Positions 1 through 8,814 of a DNA stretch of 64,000 nt are shown piece by piece (position 1 is the stretch's first letter; each line of letters begins with the position of its first letter). Below the pieces are notes generated by a model. The model searched no databases. It saw only the letters and a program-made list of their open reading frames with translations, and was not told the DNA's origin. Made by a program: the position numbers and the translations under genes. Source of the DNA: Bacillota bacterium (lineage in GTDB: Bacteria; Bacillota; Clostridia; Christensenellales; CAG-138); the NCBI GenBank assembly GCA_023400985.1, contig JAEXEN010000037.1:1-64000 (forward strand), read 5' to 3'.

Positions 1-95
1 GCGGACCCGTGAAAAGGTCCGCCGCCGGTCGTTGCTTTTCGGCCCCGTTTCCACGGCGCCTCAAGCGTTTTTTTGTTTGCGTCTTTTTGCTTGCA

Positions 96-114
96 CTATA
101 CAGTTTTCAAGGTG
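96..114 (-). promoter_or_regulatory. rRNA-operon leader/spacer-like sequence
   Basis: The minus strand reads CACCTTGAAAACTGTATAG about 60 bases after the promoter at 172-200. Segments of the type CCTTGAAAACTG are typical of firmicute 16S leaders and 16S-23S spacers. This suggests an rRNA operon starts just left of the window. A GCGGACC/GGTCCGC hairpin at the very edge (1-22) would then belong to the leader. No mature rRNA sequence is visible. Confidence 0.45.
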
Positions 115-171
115 CCTTTTGTCCCGCTCTTTTCCAGGCTTTTTCTTGCCCTCGTGCGTGACAGCCTGTTT

Positions 172-200
172 ATCTTACCAAAGTAGAATAAGCTTGTCAA
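172..200 (-). promoter_or_regulatory. strong sigma-A promoter reading left out of the window
   Basis: On the minus strand a perfect -35 (TTGACA, 195-200) lies 17 bases before a -10 TAAGAT (172-177). Nothing in the window is transcribed by it. The transcript runs off the left edge through a leader containing CACCTTGAAAACTG, so a stable-RNA operon is the likeliest target (inference). Confidence 0.7.
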
Positions 201-227
201 TCGCTTTTTATAACTTTTCCTAAAAAA

Positions 228-256
228 TTGCGGAAAATACGGAGCTGATTTATAAT
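228..256 (+). promoter_or_regulatory. murI promoter
   Basis: TTGCGG (228-233), a 17-base spacer and a perfect TATAAT (251-256), 44 bases before the murI start. It lies back to back with the left-reading promoter at 172-200. The rest of 1-299 holds only these two promoters and the leader. Confidence 0.7.
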
Positions 257-299
257 AAGCAGGAAACGCGCCGCATCCTGTTAAAATGGGAGGCATATC

Positions 300-1073
300 A
301 TGGACTTCAGACCCGTTGGCGTATTCGATTCCGGCCTTGGAGGAGCAAGCGTTTTGCGTGAAGCCCTCAAGCAGCTCCCGCATGAAAACTACATATATTA
401 TGGCGATAACCTTAACGCCCCTTACGGCGATAAAACCGAAGAAGAGATTACCGCGCTCACCTTCCGCTGCGCGAACGAGCTCGTTTCGCGCGGCGTAAAG
501 GCGATCTTGCTCGCCTGTAATACCGCGACCGCTACCTGTATCCGCCAGATACGCGAAAAGCTTGACGTCCCCGTGGTGAGCGTTGAACCGGCGATCAAAC
601 CCGCGTGCGCCGCGGAGGGCACAGGTAAAGTGCTGATGATGGCCACATTGGCTACCACAAGGTTAAAGCGCTACCTCGACCTGCAATCCCGCATGCCGGA
701 CCCCTCCCGCGTCATCAACGTCCCTTGCCCCGGTCTTGTGGACAGGATCGAGCAGAACATCTTTGGAGACGATGCCTTTGACGACCTGTTCGACCGTCTT
801 TTATCCCCCTATTGGGGCATGGAGATCGACAGCATCGTACTCGGGTGTACCCACTACGTTTTTATCGGCGGCGCAATAGCAAGATATGCGGCGAACCACT
901 TCAAAGGTGCATGCCGCCTTTACGACGGCAACGCCGCCACCGTTCGTCAGCTCGGGCGCGTGCTCGACAATTACGGTCTTTTAAACGATTCCGGCAGTGC
1001 GCAGGCGGAGTTTCATACAAGCGGAGATACCTCCATATATCTGCCCGTTTTCGAATCCCTGCTCCGCAGATGA
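300..1073 (+). CDS. murI: glutamate racemase
   Basis: Interconverts L- and D-glutamate in the cytoplasm, supplying D-Glu for the peptidoglycan stem peptide. The 257-residue length is normal. The two catalytic cysteines are in place: C73 in ACNTATA and C183 in LGCTHY. The N-terminal DSGLGG motif and a GDNLNAPYG version of the usual GDxxxxPYG segment are also present. The ATG is preceded by GGGAGG at good spacing. The gene is monocistronic, with its own promoter at 228-256 and a terminator at 1091-1124. Confidence 0.96.
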   Translation: MDFRPVGVFDSGLGGASVLREALKQLPHENYIYYGDNLNAPYGDKTEEEITALTFRCANELVSRGVKAILLACNTATATCIRQIREKLDVPVVSVEPAIKPACAAEGTGKVLMMATLATTRLKRYLDLQSRMPDPSRVINVPCPGLVDRIEQNIFGDDAFDDLFDRLLSPYWGMEIDSIVLGCTHYVFIGGAIARYAANHFKGACRLYDGNAATVRQLGRVLDNYGLLNDSGSAQAEFHTSGDTSIYLPVFESLLRR

Positions 1074-1090
1074 AGCAATCAAAACAAGAG

Positions 1091-1124
1091 AGCTCCGCTT
1101 CCGGCAGAGAAACGGGGCTTTTTT
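1091..1124 (+). terminator. murI terminator
   Basis: AGCTCCG (1091-1097) pairs with CGGGGCT (1113-1119), allowing one G-T pair, and is followed by a T-run to 1124. It lies between the converging ends of murI and mnmA and may act on both. Confidence 0.65.
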
Positions 1125-1157
1125 AATATCCGGAAACATACCTTTACAGCTTAACGA

Positions 1158-2285
1158 TCATACCCGCTCCGAAAACCGTATCGCCTTCATCGGCCTTGTT
1201 TCATCGATCGGTCCGCCGCCCAGACATACGTCGCCGTCGTAAAACACGGCCCATTGCCCCGGTGTGACCGCGCGCTGCGGCTCTAAAAAATCCACCGTGC
1301 AGCCGTCGCCGTACATCGTTACTTTCACGCGCTGGTCGCTTTGGCGGTAGCGAAACTTCGCCGTACAGGAAAAACTTTTTGCGGGAGGTTCGCCGGCTAT
1401 AAAGTTCACTTTGCTTGCGTTAAGTCCGAGGGAGTAAAGCTCCTCATGCTCACCCTGCTGGACGATGAGGCGGTTTTTTTCCATGTCCTTTGCGATCACG
1501 AAAAAGCTTTCGCCGCTGCCTTCCTTTTGACCGCCGATGCCCAAGCCCCGCCGTTGACCGAGCGTATAATACATAAGCCCGTCGTGCCTGCCGACAACGA
1601 TACCGTCGAGCGTCACCATATCGCCGGGTTGTGCAGGAAGATACTGCATCAAAAAACGCTTGAAATCGCGCTCGCCGATGAAGCAGATGCCCGTGGAGTC
1701 CTTCTTGAGAGCGGTAGAAAGCCCCGCCTCAAGAGCAAGCGCTCGCACCTCTTTTTTTTGAAGACCGCCCACAGGAAAAAGCGCGGGTATGAGCTGCGCC
1801 TGTGTAAGCCCGGCGAGGAAATAGGTTTGGTCCTTCCCCGCGTCCGCGGCGCGCAGAAGCGTAACGGCGCCGTTTTCCTTTTTGAGGCGCGCGTAATGGC
1901 CCGTGGCAAGCGTGGAGGACTCCAGCGAGAGTGCGAAGCGCAAAAACGCGCTGAATTTGATCTCACAATTGCACAGGACATCGGGGTTGGGTGTGCGTCC
2001 AGCCGCGTATTCCGAAAGGAAATATGAAAACACCCTTTCGCGGTACTCCTGCGTGAAATTTACGGTGTAGTACGGGATGGAGATCGCGTCGCAGACGCGG
2101 CGTACGTCGTCGTAATCCTCCGCGGCGGTGCAAACGCCGTCATCGCCGTTCTCCTCCCAGTTTTTCATAAAAACGCCTACAACATCAAAGCCCTGCCTTT
2201 TTAAAAGCAGCGCCGCGACAGAGGAGTCCACGCCGCCGGACATGCCGACGACGACCTTGTTCTTTAGTGTGTTCAGATCGTTCAT
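1158..2285 (-). CDS. mnmA: tRNA-specific 2-thiouridylase
   Basis: Thiolates U34 of tRNA-Lys, -Glu and -Gln, using ATP to adenylate the base and persulfide sulfur. At 375 residues it is the usual size. The PP-loop SGGVDSS is at residues 16-22. The two catalytic cysteines are C105 (in PDVLCNC) and C201 (in STGICFIG). The YTLGQRRGLGIGG core segment is intact. It begins only 7 bases after the GerMN lipoprotein gene, so it appears to be the last gene of the two-component operon. That is an unexpected partner for a tRNA enzyme. Its own ribosome site (AAAAGAAAT) is weak, suggesting coupling. Confidence 0.96.
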   Translation of the reverse strand: MNDLNTLKNKVVVGMSGGVDSSVAALLLKRQGFDVVGVFMKNWEENGDDGVCTAAEDYDDVRRVCDAISIPYYTVNFTQEYRERVFSYFLSEYAAGRTPNPDVLCNCEIKFSAFLRFALSLESSTLATGHYARLKKENGAVTLLRAADAGKDQTYFLAGLTQAQLIPALFPVGGLQKKEVRALALEAGLSTALKKDSTGICFIGERDFKRFLMQYLPAQPGDMVTLDGIVVGRHDGLMYYTLGQRRGLGIGGQKEGSGESFFVIAKDMEKNRLIVQQGEHEELYSLGLNASKVNFIAGEPPAKSFSCTAKFRYRQSDQRVKVTMYGDGCTVDFLEPQRAVTPGQWAVFYDGDVCLGGGPIDETRPMKAIRFSERV

Positions 2286-2292
2286 ATTTCTT

Positions 2293-3906
2293 TTACGGGG
2301 TGGATACGTTGATGAGGATGCCCGGGTTCCTTAAAAGTGCGTTCCCAAGATACAATTCCCCCACGAGATCATCGATCTTTTTTCCGTCCTCCAGCATCCA
2401 GACGCGTTCGACGCCTGGAATTTCCGTAAGCGTATTGATGACGCCGAAGATGAAGAGCTTTTCCTGCTCTCCGTTCGCCGCATCCGTCTGCTGCGTTTGT
2501 GCAAGCTCCCCTAGCTTTTGGCTAAACCCTGCCCTCCAGTTCACAACGGCGAGATCGTCTTTAATATAAACATCGAGCACGTCCGAACTAAATTCAGGGT
2601 GCATGAGACCGGGATCCGCCGGCCCCTGAAAAAGCTCAAGAAGACGCGCATCCGGGTCGTACACGCTTGCCGACGCAACGATACGCTGCACTCTGTCGAG
2701 CACGGCGCTCTCCGCGTCGGGAAACGCGAGGTAGATGCCGCAGCCGATCCTATCCGTAAAATCGCCGCGCACAAAATAATCGTTTTCAGAGAGGTTCCTT
2801 AGCGACTGCACACCGTTGTCCGCCGTTTCCATGATGGAAATTTTAACGCCGGCGACCTTGGGAAGATAACCCGTGAGCATCAGCGTGATAGCCCCGCACA
2901 TCATATTTTTGTCGTACTCCATCGCGGGCTCCGCGAAAGCGAGTTCAATTACGCAGGATTCGTCTCTGTCTTGCTGCACGGTGGATCCCTCAGGCGTCGG
3001 CGAAGCGTCGGGACCATCTTTGGGCGTTTTATCGGCCGTTTCGGTAGGCGCCGGCGTTTGCCGTAAATCGTTCAAATAAACGATATTCGGGTCCCGCGCG
3101 AGCTGCAGATCAGCGGGGAGCACGGGCTCAAGGCCCTTCGTGCCCGTATCGCCCTGCAGAAGCTCGTCAAGCAGAAGTTTTACGATATCGGCCTTGCCAA
3201 GCGACAGGTCGTAGGCAACTTTACGGTTGCGCGCGATCAAAAAGTCGTTGCCCATGTTCGCAAAATAGAGTGTAACGATATTCGATTCGCGGCCTCCGGC
3301 CTCCGTGGGTTCCTGCAATATAGGCTCGTAACGCCGCTGAAGATCGGTAACATAATTGCCCAGTGCAACGGTTATGGGTGCGAGCGCTCCGAGCGGTCTA
3401 CCCGCATATCCCGGCACCGTACCGTTGCAGAACATGTTGACCGTGCTTATGCCTTCCGCCGCGTATACGGTTGCGGCAACGGCAGCGCGAAGGATAAGCC
3501 ATTCCGTGCTGTCCGAAGCAGAACCCCTAAAGTATACATTGCAGGCATCCTGCGAAAGCTCGATGCCCGAAAAGCTGAGCGTTTCCGGAACGGAGGCGAG
3601 CAGTGCGCTATTTACGGGGCCATCCTCCATGGCTCGCAGAGCGGCTTCCGCGCGGCTCATACTGCCGCTGCACGCGATTGAGCGCGTTTCCACGGAAAGA
3701 TTACGTCTGTCCGCGGATACAAAATAGAGATTGGCATCAAAGCTCGCTTCACGGTTCGCGTCGTGCGTAAGCGTGGACGGCATGTCGTTAGACAGATTGA
3801 ATTGCATACTTGTTTCGTCCGTGCCCGCGCAGCCCGATAAAAGCGCCGCGATAAGCGTCAGCGCCAAAAATCCTTTCAAACGTTTTTTCATCCGGTCGGC
3901 TTTCAT
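2293..3906 (-). CDS. lipoprotein with two GerMN domains
   Basis: Predicted surface lipoprotein of 537 residues. The signal peptide ends in a lipobox (LLSGC, near residue 26). At least two GerMN (sporulation/germination) modules are visible. One is near 210-270 with the pattern VTLYFAN...LPAD, and one is in the C-terminal third near DVLDVYIKDDLAVVNW. A Thr/Pro/Asp-rich linker lies around residues 285-315. GerMN domains are thought to bind envelope ligands, but the exact ligand is unknown. The start overlaps the stop of the preceding GerMN gene by ATGA. Function inferred from context: extracytoplasmic partner of the co-encoded kinase. Confidence 0.85.
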   Translation of the reverse strand: MKADRMKKRLKGFLALTLIAALLSGCAGTDETSMQFNLSNDMPSTLTHDANREASFDANLYFVSADRRNLSVETRSIACSGSMSRAEAALRAMEDGPVNSALLASVPETLSFSGIELSQDACNVYFRGSASDSTEWLILRAAVAATVYAAEGISTVNMFCNGTVPGYAGRPLGALAPITVALGNYVTDLQRRYEPILQEPTEAGGRESNIVTLYFANMGNDFLIARNRKVAYDLSLGKADIVKLLLDELLQGDTGTKGLEPVLPADLQLARDPNIVYLNDLRQTPAPTETADKTPKDGPDASPTPEGSTVQQDRDESCVIELAFAEPAMEYDKNMMCGAITLMLTGYLPKVAGVKISIMETADNGVQSLRNLSENDYFVRGDFTDRIGCGIYLAFPDAESAVLDRVQRIVASASVYDPDARLLELFQGPADPGLMHPEFSSDVLDVYIKDDLAVVNWRAGFSQKLGELAQTQQTDAANGEQEKLFIFGVINTLTEIPGVERVWMLEDGKKIDDLVGELYLGNALLRNPGILINVSTP

Positions 3907-4952
3907 TTTTGACCTTTCAAAACATTGAGCAGCGTCCCATAGCCGAGCTTGTAAAGATCGCCCTCGCGCTTAAGCAGAAGCGAACTGTCGTTCAGCTCTT
4001 TTTCCTCTCCGTCGGCGGGAAGGAAGTTGAGGTTGACCTTGATACGCGCATAGGCTTCGTCCTCGCCCAGAGAATATCCGTGCAAAGTAAAGCTTTTTAG
4101 CGACCCAAGCGACATCATTTCGGTTTCGAAATTCGCATATTGCGGCTTCTGAACGCCGCTGCCGTCATCTTCGGAAAACAGAGGATAGGCAAGCTCGTAT
4201 TCGCCGTTCACAAGGCGGGTGAGAACGCATTGCGCGATGATCTCAGGCGTTACCACGCAGTCGTTCACGAAGCGCATGGGTTCAAGGAGGTCGGAATCCG
4301 CCCCCTCCCCCGGGCTTAAACCCAATTCGCTCAATTTGATGCGCTCCCCCGTACCCGAGCCGGTTTCATCCACAAGCACCTGCACGCGCACGCCGGAGTT
4401 CCATTGCGTAATTGTGTTGATAAGCGAATAGACAGCCAGCCTGCGCGTGAGCAAAAGTTCATTGTAAGCCTCTTGCAGCATGCGGTCGTAGGTTTCCCGG
4501 CCGATCGTATTGCTCTCTAGGGAAAACTCCGCCGCCGTGCGTGTCTCGTCATAGGCGGAGGTGTCCAAAAACTCGTTGGAGAGCGTTACATACATGATGC
4601 CGCCCACGGCCGATACCTCGATGATGGACGTATCCGCCGGAAAAAGCGGCGATACATTCCCCGAAAGCGCCTGAAGCGGCACGCCGCCTAAAAGCGTACG
4701 GATCATGGCCTTTTCCACGCGCTCATTCGCGCGCACGGAAATGCTGCGCGTGATGCCGGCCAGATAGTTTTCGTTGGTGAGACGGTAATATAGGGTGACC
4801 GTTACGTCTCTGATCACGCCATCCTCCGGGTCGATTTGCGGAAGGTCCTCGTCTGCGGAGTTCTGCCGGATGCCGCCGATGGCGCAGCCGGAAAGCGCCA
4901 TGCTCAGGCACAGAAGAAGGATCAATCCTCTCGTTATGCGATGCCGCTTCAT
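3903..4952 (-). CDS. lipoprotein with GerMN domain
   Basis: A 349-residue predicted lipoprotein with signal peptide and lipobox (ALSGC near residue 22). A GerMN domain spans about residues 48-130 (VTLYYRL...YVTLSNEFL). The C-terminal half is a separate alpha/beta region without a domain I can name. It starts at ATG 4952 behind GGGAG. That ATG overlaps the kinase stop (ATGA), and its own stop overlaps the next GerMN gene. Translational coupling of kinase and lipoproteins argues that they work together. It is a diverged paralogue of the following gene. Confidence 0.85.
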   Translation of the reverse strand: MKRHRITRGLILLLCLSMALSGCAIGGIRQNSADEDLPQIDPEDGVIRDVTVTLYYRLTNENYLAGITRSISVRANERVEKAMIRTLLGGVPLQALSGNVSPLFPADTSIIEVSAVGGIMYVTLSNEFLDTSAYDETRTAAEFSLESNTIGRETYDRMLQEAYNELLLTRRLAVYSLINTITQWNSGVRVQVLVDETGSGTGERIKLSELGLSPGEGADSDLLEPMRFVNDCVVTPEIIAQCVLTRLVNGEYELAYPLFSEDDGSGVQKPQYANFETEMMSLGSLKSFTLHGYSLGEDEAYARIKVNLNFLPADGEEKELNDSSLLLKREGDLYKLGYGTLLNVLKGQK

Positions 4953-6445
4953 TGCTTTTTCTCCCTATGCGCATCCTCCCCGCCGATCAAAACGGGCGTG
5001 AACGGAAGGCGCACCGTAAACACCGAACCCTTGCCGGGGGTGCTTTCCACCTCGATGTAGCCGCCGTGCAGCGTGACGATTCTGTTTGCGATAGCAAGCC
5101 CGAGGCCGGTACCGCCCGTGTCGCGTGAGCGTGCCTTATCCACGCGGTAAAAGCGCTCGAACAAGTGCGGCAGCGCTTCCTGCGGAATGCCAATGCCCGT
5201 ATCCTTCACAGCAAGCACCGCGTCGGTATGTTCCTGCGATACCGATATGCTGACGCTTCCCGAATCGGTATACTTAATGGCGTTTTCCACGATATTGGTC
5301 ACCACTTGCTCGATACGGCCGGACTCGATAGGCACGGTGACGGGCTCGACGTGCACACGAAGTGCTATGCCCTTTATAGCGGCAAGCGGTCTTAGACGGC
5401 TCACCATGCGCTGCACTAAGGTATCGAGCCTTACGGGCTCCTTCCGCATGACGGGCTCCTCCGCGTCGCTCTGCACCAGACGCAAAAGGTCCGTGATGAT
5501 GTTGGAAAGCCTGTCCACCTCGTGGTTGACGTCCTTAAAGAATTCCCTCATGATGGCCGGATCGGGATCTTCCTGATAAAGGATGGATTCCGAAAGCAGC
5601 TTCATCGCGGAAAGCGGCGTTTTCAATTCATGCGAGGCGTTTGCTATGAACTCATCACGCACCTTGTCATGCGCCTCAATGCGTTCGCTCATGCGGTTGA
5701 AGGCATTGGAAAGCTCCGCCATTTCTCCCTCACCCTTCACGTCCACACGCACGCCGTAGCCTTGCGTGCCCATGCGGCGTATAGCGCCCGTCAGCTCCAC
5801 GATGGGCTTGGAGAGCCAGCCGGAAAGCATGTAGCTGATCACGGCCGTCATAAGCGCAACCACGGCGAACACCCCGACGATCTTCCCAATCACATCGTTC
5901 ACGCTGTTCTGCACGTCCTGAATGAGCGCGGAAAACAGGAGGACGCCAACGTACACGCCATTGTCCGTGATGGGTGCGGTATAATATACGGCCCAAACCT
6001 GCCCGTCGCTGATACCCAAAATATCGAAATCATCGGGGCGGGAGATATGATGAAAGCCAAAGGACGCTTCCGCCCCGTTCACCAAAATATCGCGTACCTC
6101 ACGGTACGGCAACCAGTACCCGTTTTGCTGCGAAGCGGAGTCCGCCTGTACCACGGCGTCGGTATCCAATACCAAAACGCGGCCGTTCATCGTCTGCGCC
6201 CGCGATGTGAGAAAGCTAAAAAGCTGCTCCGGATCGCCGCCGAGGAGTTCGGGCGTAATTTCCAGAGCAAGTTGCGAGGTTTCCTTGGCCTGCGTTTGCG
6301 TACGCCGTGAAACCAAAAAGTCTCCCATGATGGCGGACACCACAACGCTGGTGGCAACCATGGTAAACACGGTGACCGCCAGGTAGATCAGCACCATGCG
6401 CGTACGTATGGAGCCCAGGTACCTGCCAAAGCGCTTACTCTGCAA
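4949..6445 (-). CDS. two-component sensor histidine kinase (WalK/PhoR type)
   Basis: Membrane kinase with an N-terminal TM helix, an extracytoplasmic sensor of roughly 120 residues, a second TM, HAMP, HisKA and HATPase domains. The phospho-acceptor is in ASHELKTPL (about H272). The N box is NIVENAIKYT, the G1 box DTGIGIP, the F box FERFYRVD and the G2 box GGTGLGLAI, all intact. No PAS domain is seen, unlike WalK. Starts: TTG 6457 directly abuts its GGGGAG. TTG 6445 has better spacing, so I chose it. The reading frame overlaps the end of the response regulator gene. It partners the regulator at 6435-7118. Confidence 0.92.
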   Translation of the reverse strand: MQSKRFGRYLGSIRTRMVLIYLAVTVFTMVATSVVVSAIMGDFLVSRRTQTQAKETSQLALEITPELLGGDPEQLFSFLTSRAQTMNGRVLVLDTDAVVQADSASQQNGYWLPYREVRDILVNGAEASFGFHHISRPDDFDILGISDGQVWAVYYTAPITDNGVYVGVLLFSALIQDVQNSVNDVIGKIVGVFAVVALMTAVISYMLSGWLSKPIVELTGAIRRMGTQGYGVRVDVKGEGEMAELSNAFNRMSERIEAHDKVRDEFIANASHELKTPLSAMKLLSESILYQEDPDPAIMREFFKDVNHEVDRLSNIITDLLRLVQSDAEEPVMRKEPVRLDTLVQRMVSRLRPLAAIKGIALRVHVEPVTVPIESGRIEQVVTNIVENAIKYTDSGSVSISVSQEHTDAVLAVKDTGIGIPQEALPHLFERFYRVDKARSRDTGGTGLGLAIANRIVTLHGGYIEVESTPGKGSVFTVRLPFTPVLIGGEDAHREKKQ

Positions 6446-7118
6446 AGTAATAGCCAACTCCCCATTTTGTCATGATGTGAGACGGGTTCGCGGGATCGTC
6501 CTCCACCTTTTCGCGCAAGCGCCGGATGTGCACGTCTACGGTGCGAAAATCGCCGATATAATCGGCTCCCCATATGGTTTCCAAAAGCTCGTCGCGGCTG
6601 AACACCTTGCCGGGGTTATACATGAAAAGCTGTAAAAGATCGAATTCCTTCACCGTGAGATTGATGGGGTCCCCATGCGCAGTGACGCTACGGTTACCGA
6701 TATTGATATAAAGCCCGCCGGCCGTGACCTCGATCTTGGGCGCGTCCTTTACGGCGGCAGTACGGCGCAGAATGCTCTTGATGCGCGCCTTCACCTCGAG
6801 GATGTTGAAGGGCTTGGTCATATAATCGTCCGCACCGTATTCGAGGCCAAGTATTTTATCCATATCCTCGCCCTTGGCGGTAAGCATTATAATAGGAACG
6901 CTGCTTCGTTCACGGATCGACTGGCACACCTCGATGCCGGAGAGTTTGGGAAGCATCACATCGAGCAGAATAAGGTCGTACTCGTTTTTGAAGACCTTCT
7001 CCAGCGCCTCCTCGCCGTCGGCGGCGGAATCCGTTTCATAGCCATCCTGTTCAAGGGCGAATTTCAATCCCTTGATGATAAGCGGTTCGTCGTCCACGAG
7101 CAAAATGCGTTTGGCCAT
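6435..7118 (-). CDS. OmpR/PhoB-family response regulator
   Basis: DNA-binding regulator of 227 residues. The receiver domain has phospho-acceptor D53 (LLDVMLP), the acidic pair in VDDEP and the TAKGED and KPF signatures. A winged-helix effector domain follows (FDLLQLF...SRDELLETIWG...VDVHIRRLREK). ATG 7118 is chosen over upstream ATG 7244 because GGGGAGGA precedes it and MAKRILLVDDE is the family's normal beginning. It is the first gene of the operon RR-HK-GerMN-GerMN-mnmA, read from the promoter at 7182-7210. Confidence 0.95.
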   Translation of the reverse strand: MAKRILLVDDEPLIIKGLKFALEQDGYETDSAADGEEALEKVFKNEYDLILLDVMLPKLSGIEVCQSIRERSSVPIIMLTAKGEDMDKILGLEYGADDYMTKPFNILEVKARIKSILRRTAAVKDAPKIEVTAGGLYINIGNRSVTAHGDPINLTVKEFDLLQLFMYNPGKVFSRDELLETIWGADYIGDFRTVDVHIRRLREKVEDDPANPSHIMTKWGVGYYFAE

Positions 7119-7181
7119 TCTGTTTCCTCCCCGCAAAAGCAGCACTTCCGTGATATCGAATATCAGGCAAACATTATTTGT

Positions 7182-7210
7182 ATTATACCATACCGAACGT
7201 ATCGTGATAA
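7182..7210 (-). promoter_or_regulatory. promoter of the two-component operon
   Basis: Minus strand TTATCA (7205-7210), 17-base spacer, TATAAT (7182-7187) with an upstream TGG making an extended -10. It is about 64 bases upstream of the response-regulator ATG and points away from the dacF promoter. Confidence 0.65.
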
Positions 7211-7250
7211 CTCCATTTGTAAAGTTTGTATGTGAACTTGCCATAAAGTC

Positions 7251-7280
7251 TGTACAAAACGGGACGGCTTTTGATATACT
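7251..7280 (+). promoter_or_regulatory. dacF-like gene promoter
   Basis: TGTACA (7251-7256), 18-base spacer, TATACT (7275-7280), about 92 bases before the TTG start. The -35 matches the consensus at 4 of 6 positions. Confidence 0.45.
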
Positions 7281-7372
7281 GAATTAAATTTGACCGCGTA
7301 TTCCTGTGCTTAGCCGGCGGATATTCTTTTGCCTGCGGCTGAAACCCCACCGTTTTGAAAGGATGACAAGGC

Positions 7373-8743
7373 TTGAAACGTTTCTTGACCGCGCTTTTGG
7401 CTCTATGCCTTGCGATAGGTTTTTTACCGGCGGCAGCGCTTGCCGAATTCGATCCTGACAGCGTTACGACCCCGCATATCGTTTTGATGGATGCGGACAC
7501 CGGCGCTATCCTCTATCAAAAGAGCGCGGACGAAAAGGCATTTCCGGCCAGCACCACCAAGATCATGACGGCGATCCTCGCCATCGAAAACAATGATCTC
7601 GACGGAGAGGTAACCGTGGGCGACGTCGTGGAGAACAAGGGTTCCTGCATGAAGATACTCCCCGGCGAAAAGTTTACGCTTCGCGACCTTCTCTACGGCA
7701 TGATGCTTCTATCCGGCAACGACGCCGCGCGCGCCATTGCCGAGCACATTTCCGGCACGCAGGATGCCTTTGCGGAACTGATGAATCAAAAAGCGCAGGC
7801 GCTTGGCATGACCGGTACGCATTTTGTAAAGCCCAACGGCCTCCATAAAGACGATCACTATACCACCGCCCACGATATGGCACTTTTGACACAGTACGCC
7901 ATGAAAAACGCAACCTTCCGCGAGCTCGTCAAGGCGCCCACCTATCAGGTACCGCCCACCAACCGCGACAGCGACGGATATTTTTTGGAAAACACCAACA
8001 AGCTCATCCATACGACGGAAGATGATACAAAGAACTGCGAATATAAGTATGCGACCGGCGTAAAGACCGGCGATACCGACCAGGCGGGACGCTGTCTTGT
8101 CGCAAGTGCCAGCAAGGACGGCGTAAACCTCATCCTCGTGCTTTTCGGCGACAAGGAAAAATACGATCGCTTTGAAAATGCCGCCAAGTTTTTCGAATGG
8201 GGCTTTGCCAACTACGCCACCGTCACCCCCGCCGAACTCGGCCTTGCGGATACGCTTGAAAAGAGTATCGCCAACGCTAGCTTTGAGGATGCGTCAAACG
8301 GCCAGCTCGCCGTGAATATCGATTTCACGGATAAGAAGATCTGTGGACTTGGCAACTTCATTGACGAGCTCAAAGCAAACGCCGCTTCCATCACCACTAC
8401 GGAAACGTTGGACCGCACCCTATCGGCGCCGATAGAAGCCGGCGAGGTCTTGGGCACCATCACCTACAAATACAACGATCAAACTCTGTTTACAGCCAAT
8501 ATGGTCGCCTCGCGCGCGGTCGCGGAGCTCGGCGTTTCAACAAGCAACAACCCGAGTCCGAGCCCCTTTTTGATCGGTTCCCCGGATGGCGACGGTCAAA
8601 AGGCAAGCCCGTGGGTTTTCTGGGTCATTGTGATCATAGTGCTCCTCATCGGTTTCATCGTGCTCCGTATCCTTGCCATGCGCAAGGCTCGCAGGCGCGC
8701 CGCGCGCCGCAGGCGCACAGCATATAGAGCGTACAGAAGATAA
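7373..8743 (+). CDS. dacF: D-alanyl-D-alanine carboxypeptidase (DacF type)
   Basis: Low-molecular-mass penicillin-binding protein that trims the terminal D-Ala of peptidoglycan stem peptides outside the membrane. Signal peptide at residues 1-25. The active-site triad is intact: S60-x-x-K63, SGN at 114-116 and KTG at 231-233. A C-terminal beta domain follows (about 300-400). The protein ends with a TM helix (about 421-441) and a very basic Arg-rich tail, an unusual anchor, since family members usually end in an amphipathic helix. The TTG start follows AAAGGATG. A nearby ATG (7363) is out of frame. In Bacillus dacF heads the spoIIA operon, but here spoIIA lies 47 kb away. Confidence 0.92.
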   Translation: MKRFLTALLALCLAIGFLPAAALAEFDPDSVTTPHIVLMDADTGAILYQKSADEKAFPASTTKIMTAILAIENNDLDGEVTVGDVVENKGSCMKILPGEKFTLRDLLYGMMLLSGNDAARAIAEHISGTQDAFAELMNQKAQALGMTGTHFVKPNGLHKDDHYTTAHDMALLTQYAMKNATFRELVKAPTYQVPPTNRDSDGYFLENTNKLIHTTEDDTKNCEYKYATGVKTGDTDQAGRCLVASASKDGVNLILVLFGDKEKYDRFENAAKFFEWGFANYATVTPAELGLADTLEKSIANASFEDASNGQLAVNIDFTDKKICGLGNFIDELKANAASITTTETLDRTLSAPIEAGEVLGTITYKYNDQTLFTANMVASRAVAELGVSTSNNPSPSPFLIGSPDGDGQKASPWVFWVIVIIVLLIGFIVLRILAMRKARRRAARRRRTAYRAYRR

Positions 8744-8761
8744 TCTTCCTTAGAAAATATC

Positions 8762-8805
8762 ATACCAAAGGCCCCGTTTGTCGCAGCAAATGGGGCCTTT
8801 GGTAT
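8762..8805. terminator. bidirectional terminator between dacF and ftsY
   Basis: A perfect 14-bp inverted repeat (8762-8775 with 8792-8805, core CCAAAGGCCCC) around a 16-base loop, between converging genes. T-tracts are short on both sides. Confidence 0.6.
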
Positions 8806-8814
8806 AAACATAGC

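Noticed and set aside
1..22. GCGGACC/GGTCCGC hairpin as a terminator
   Set aside because: No T-tract on either side within the window. It fits better as part of a leader RNA.
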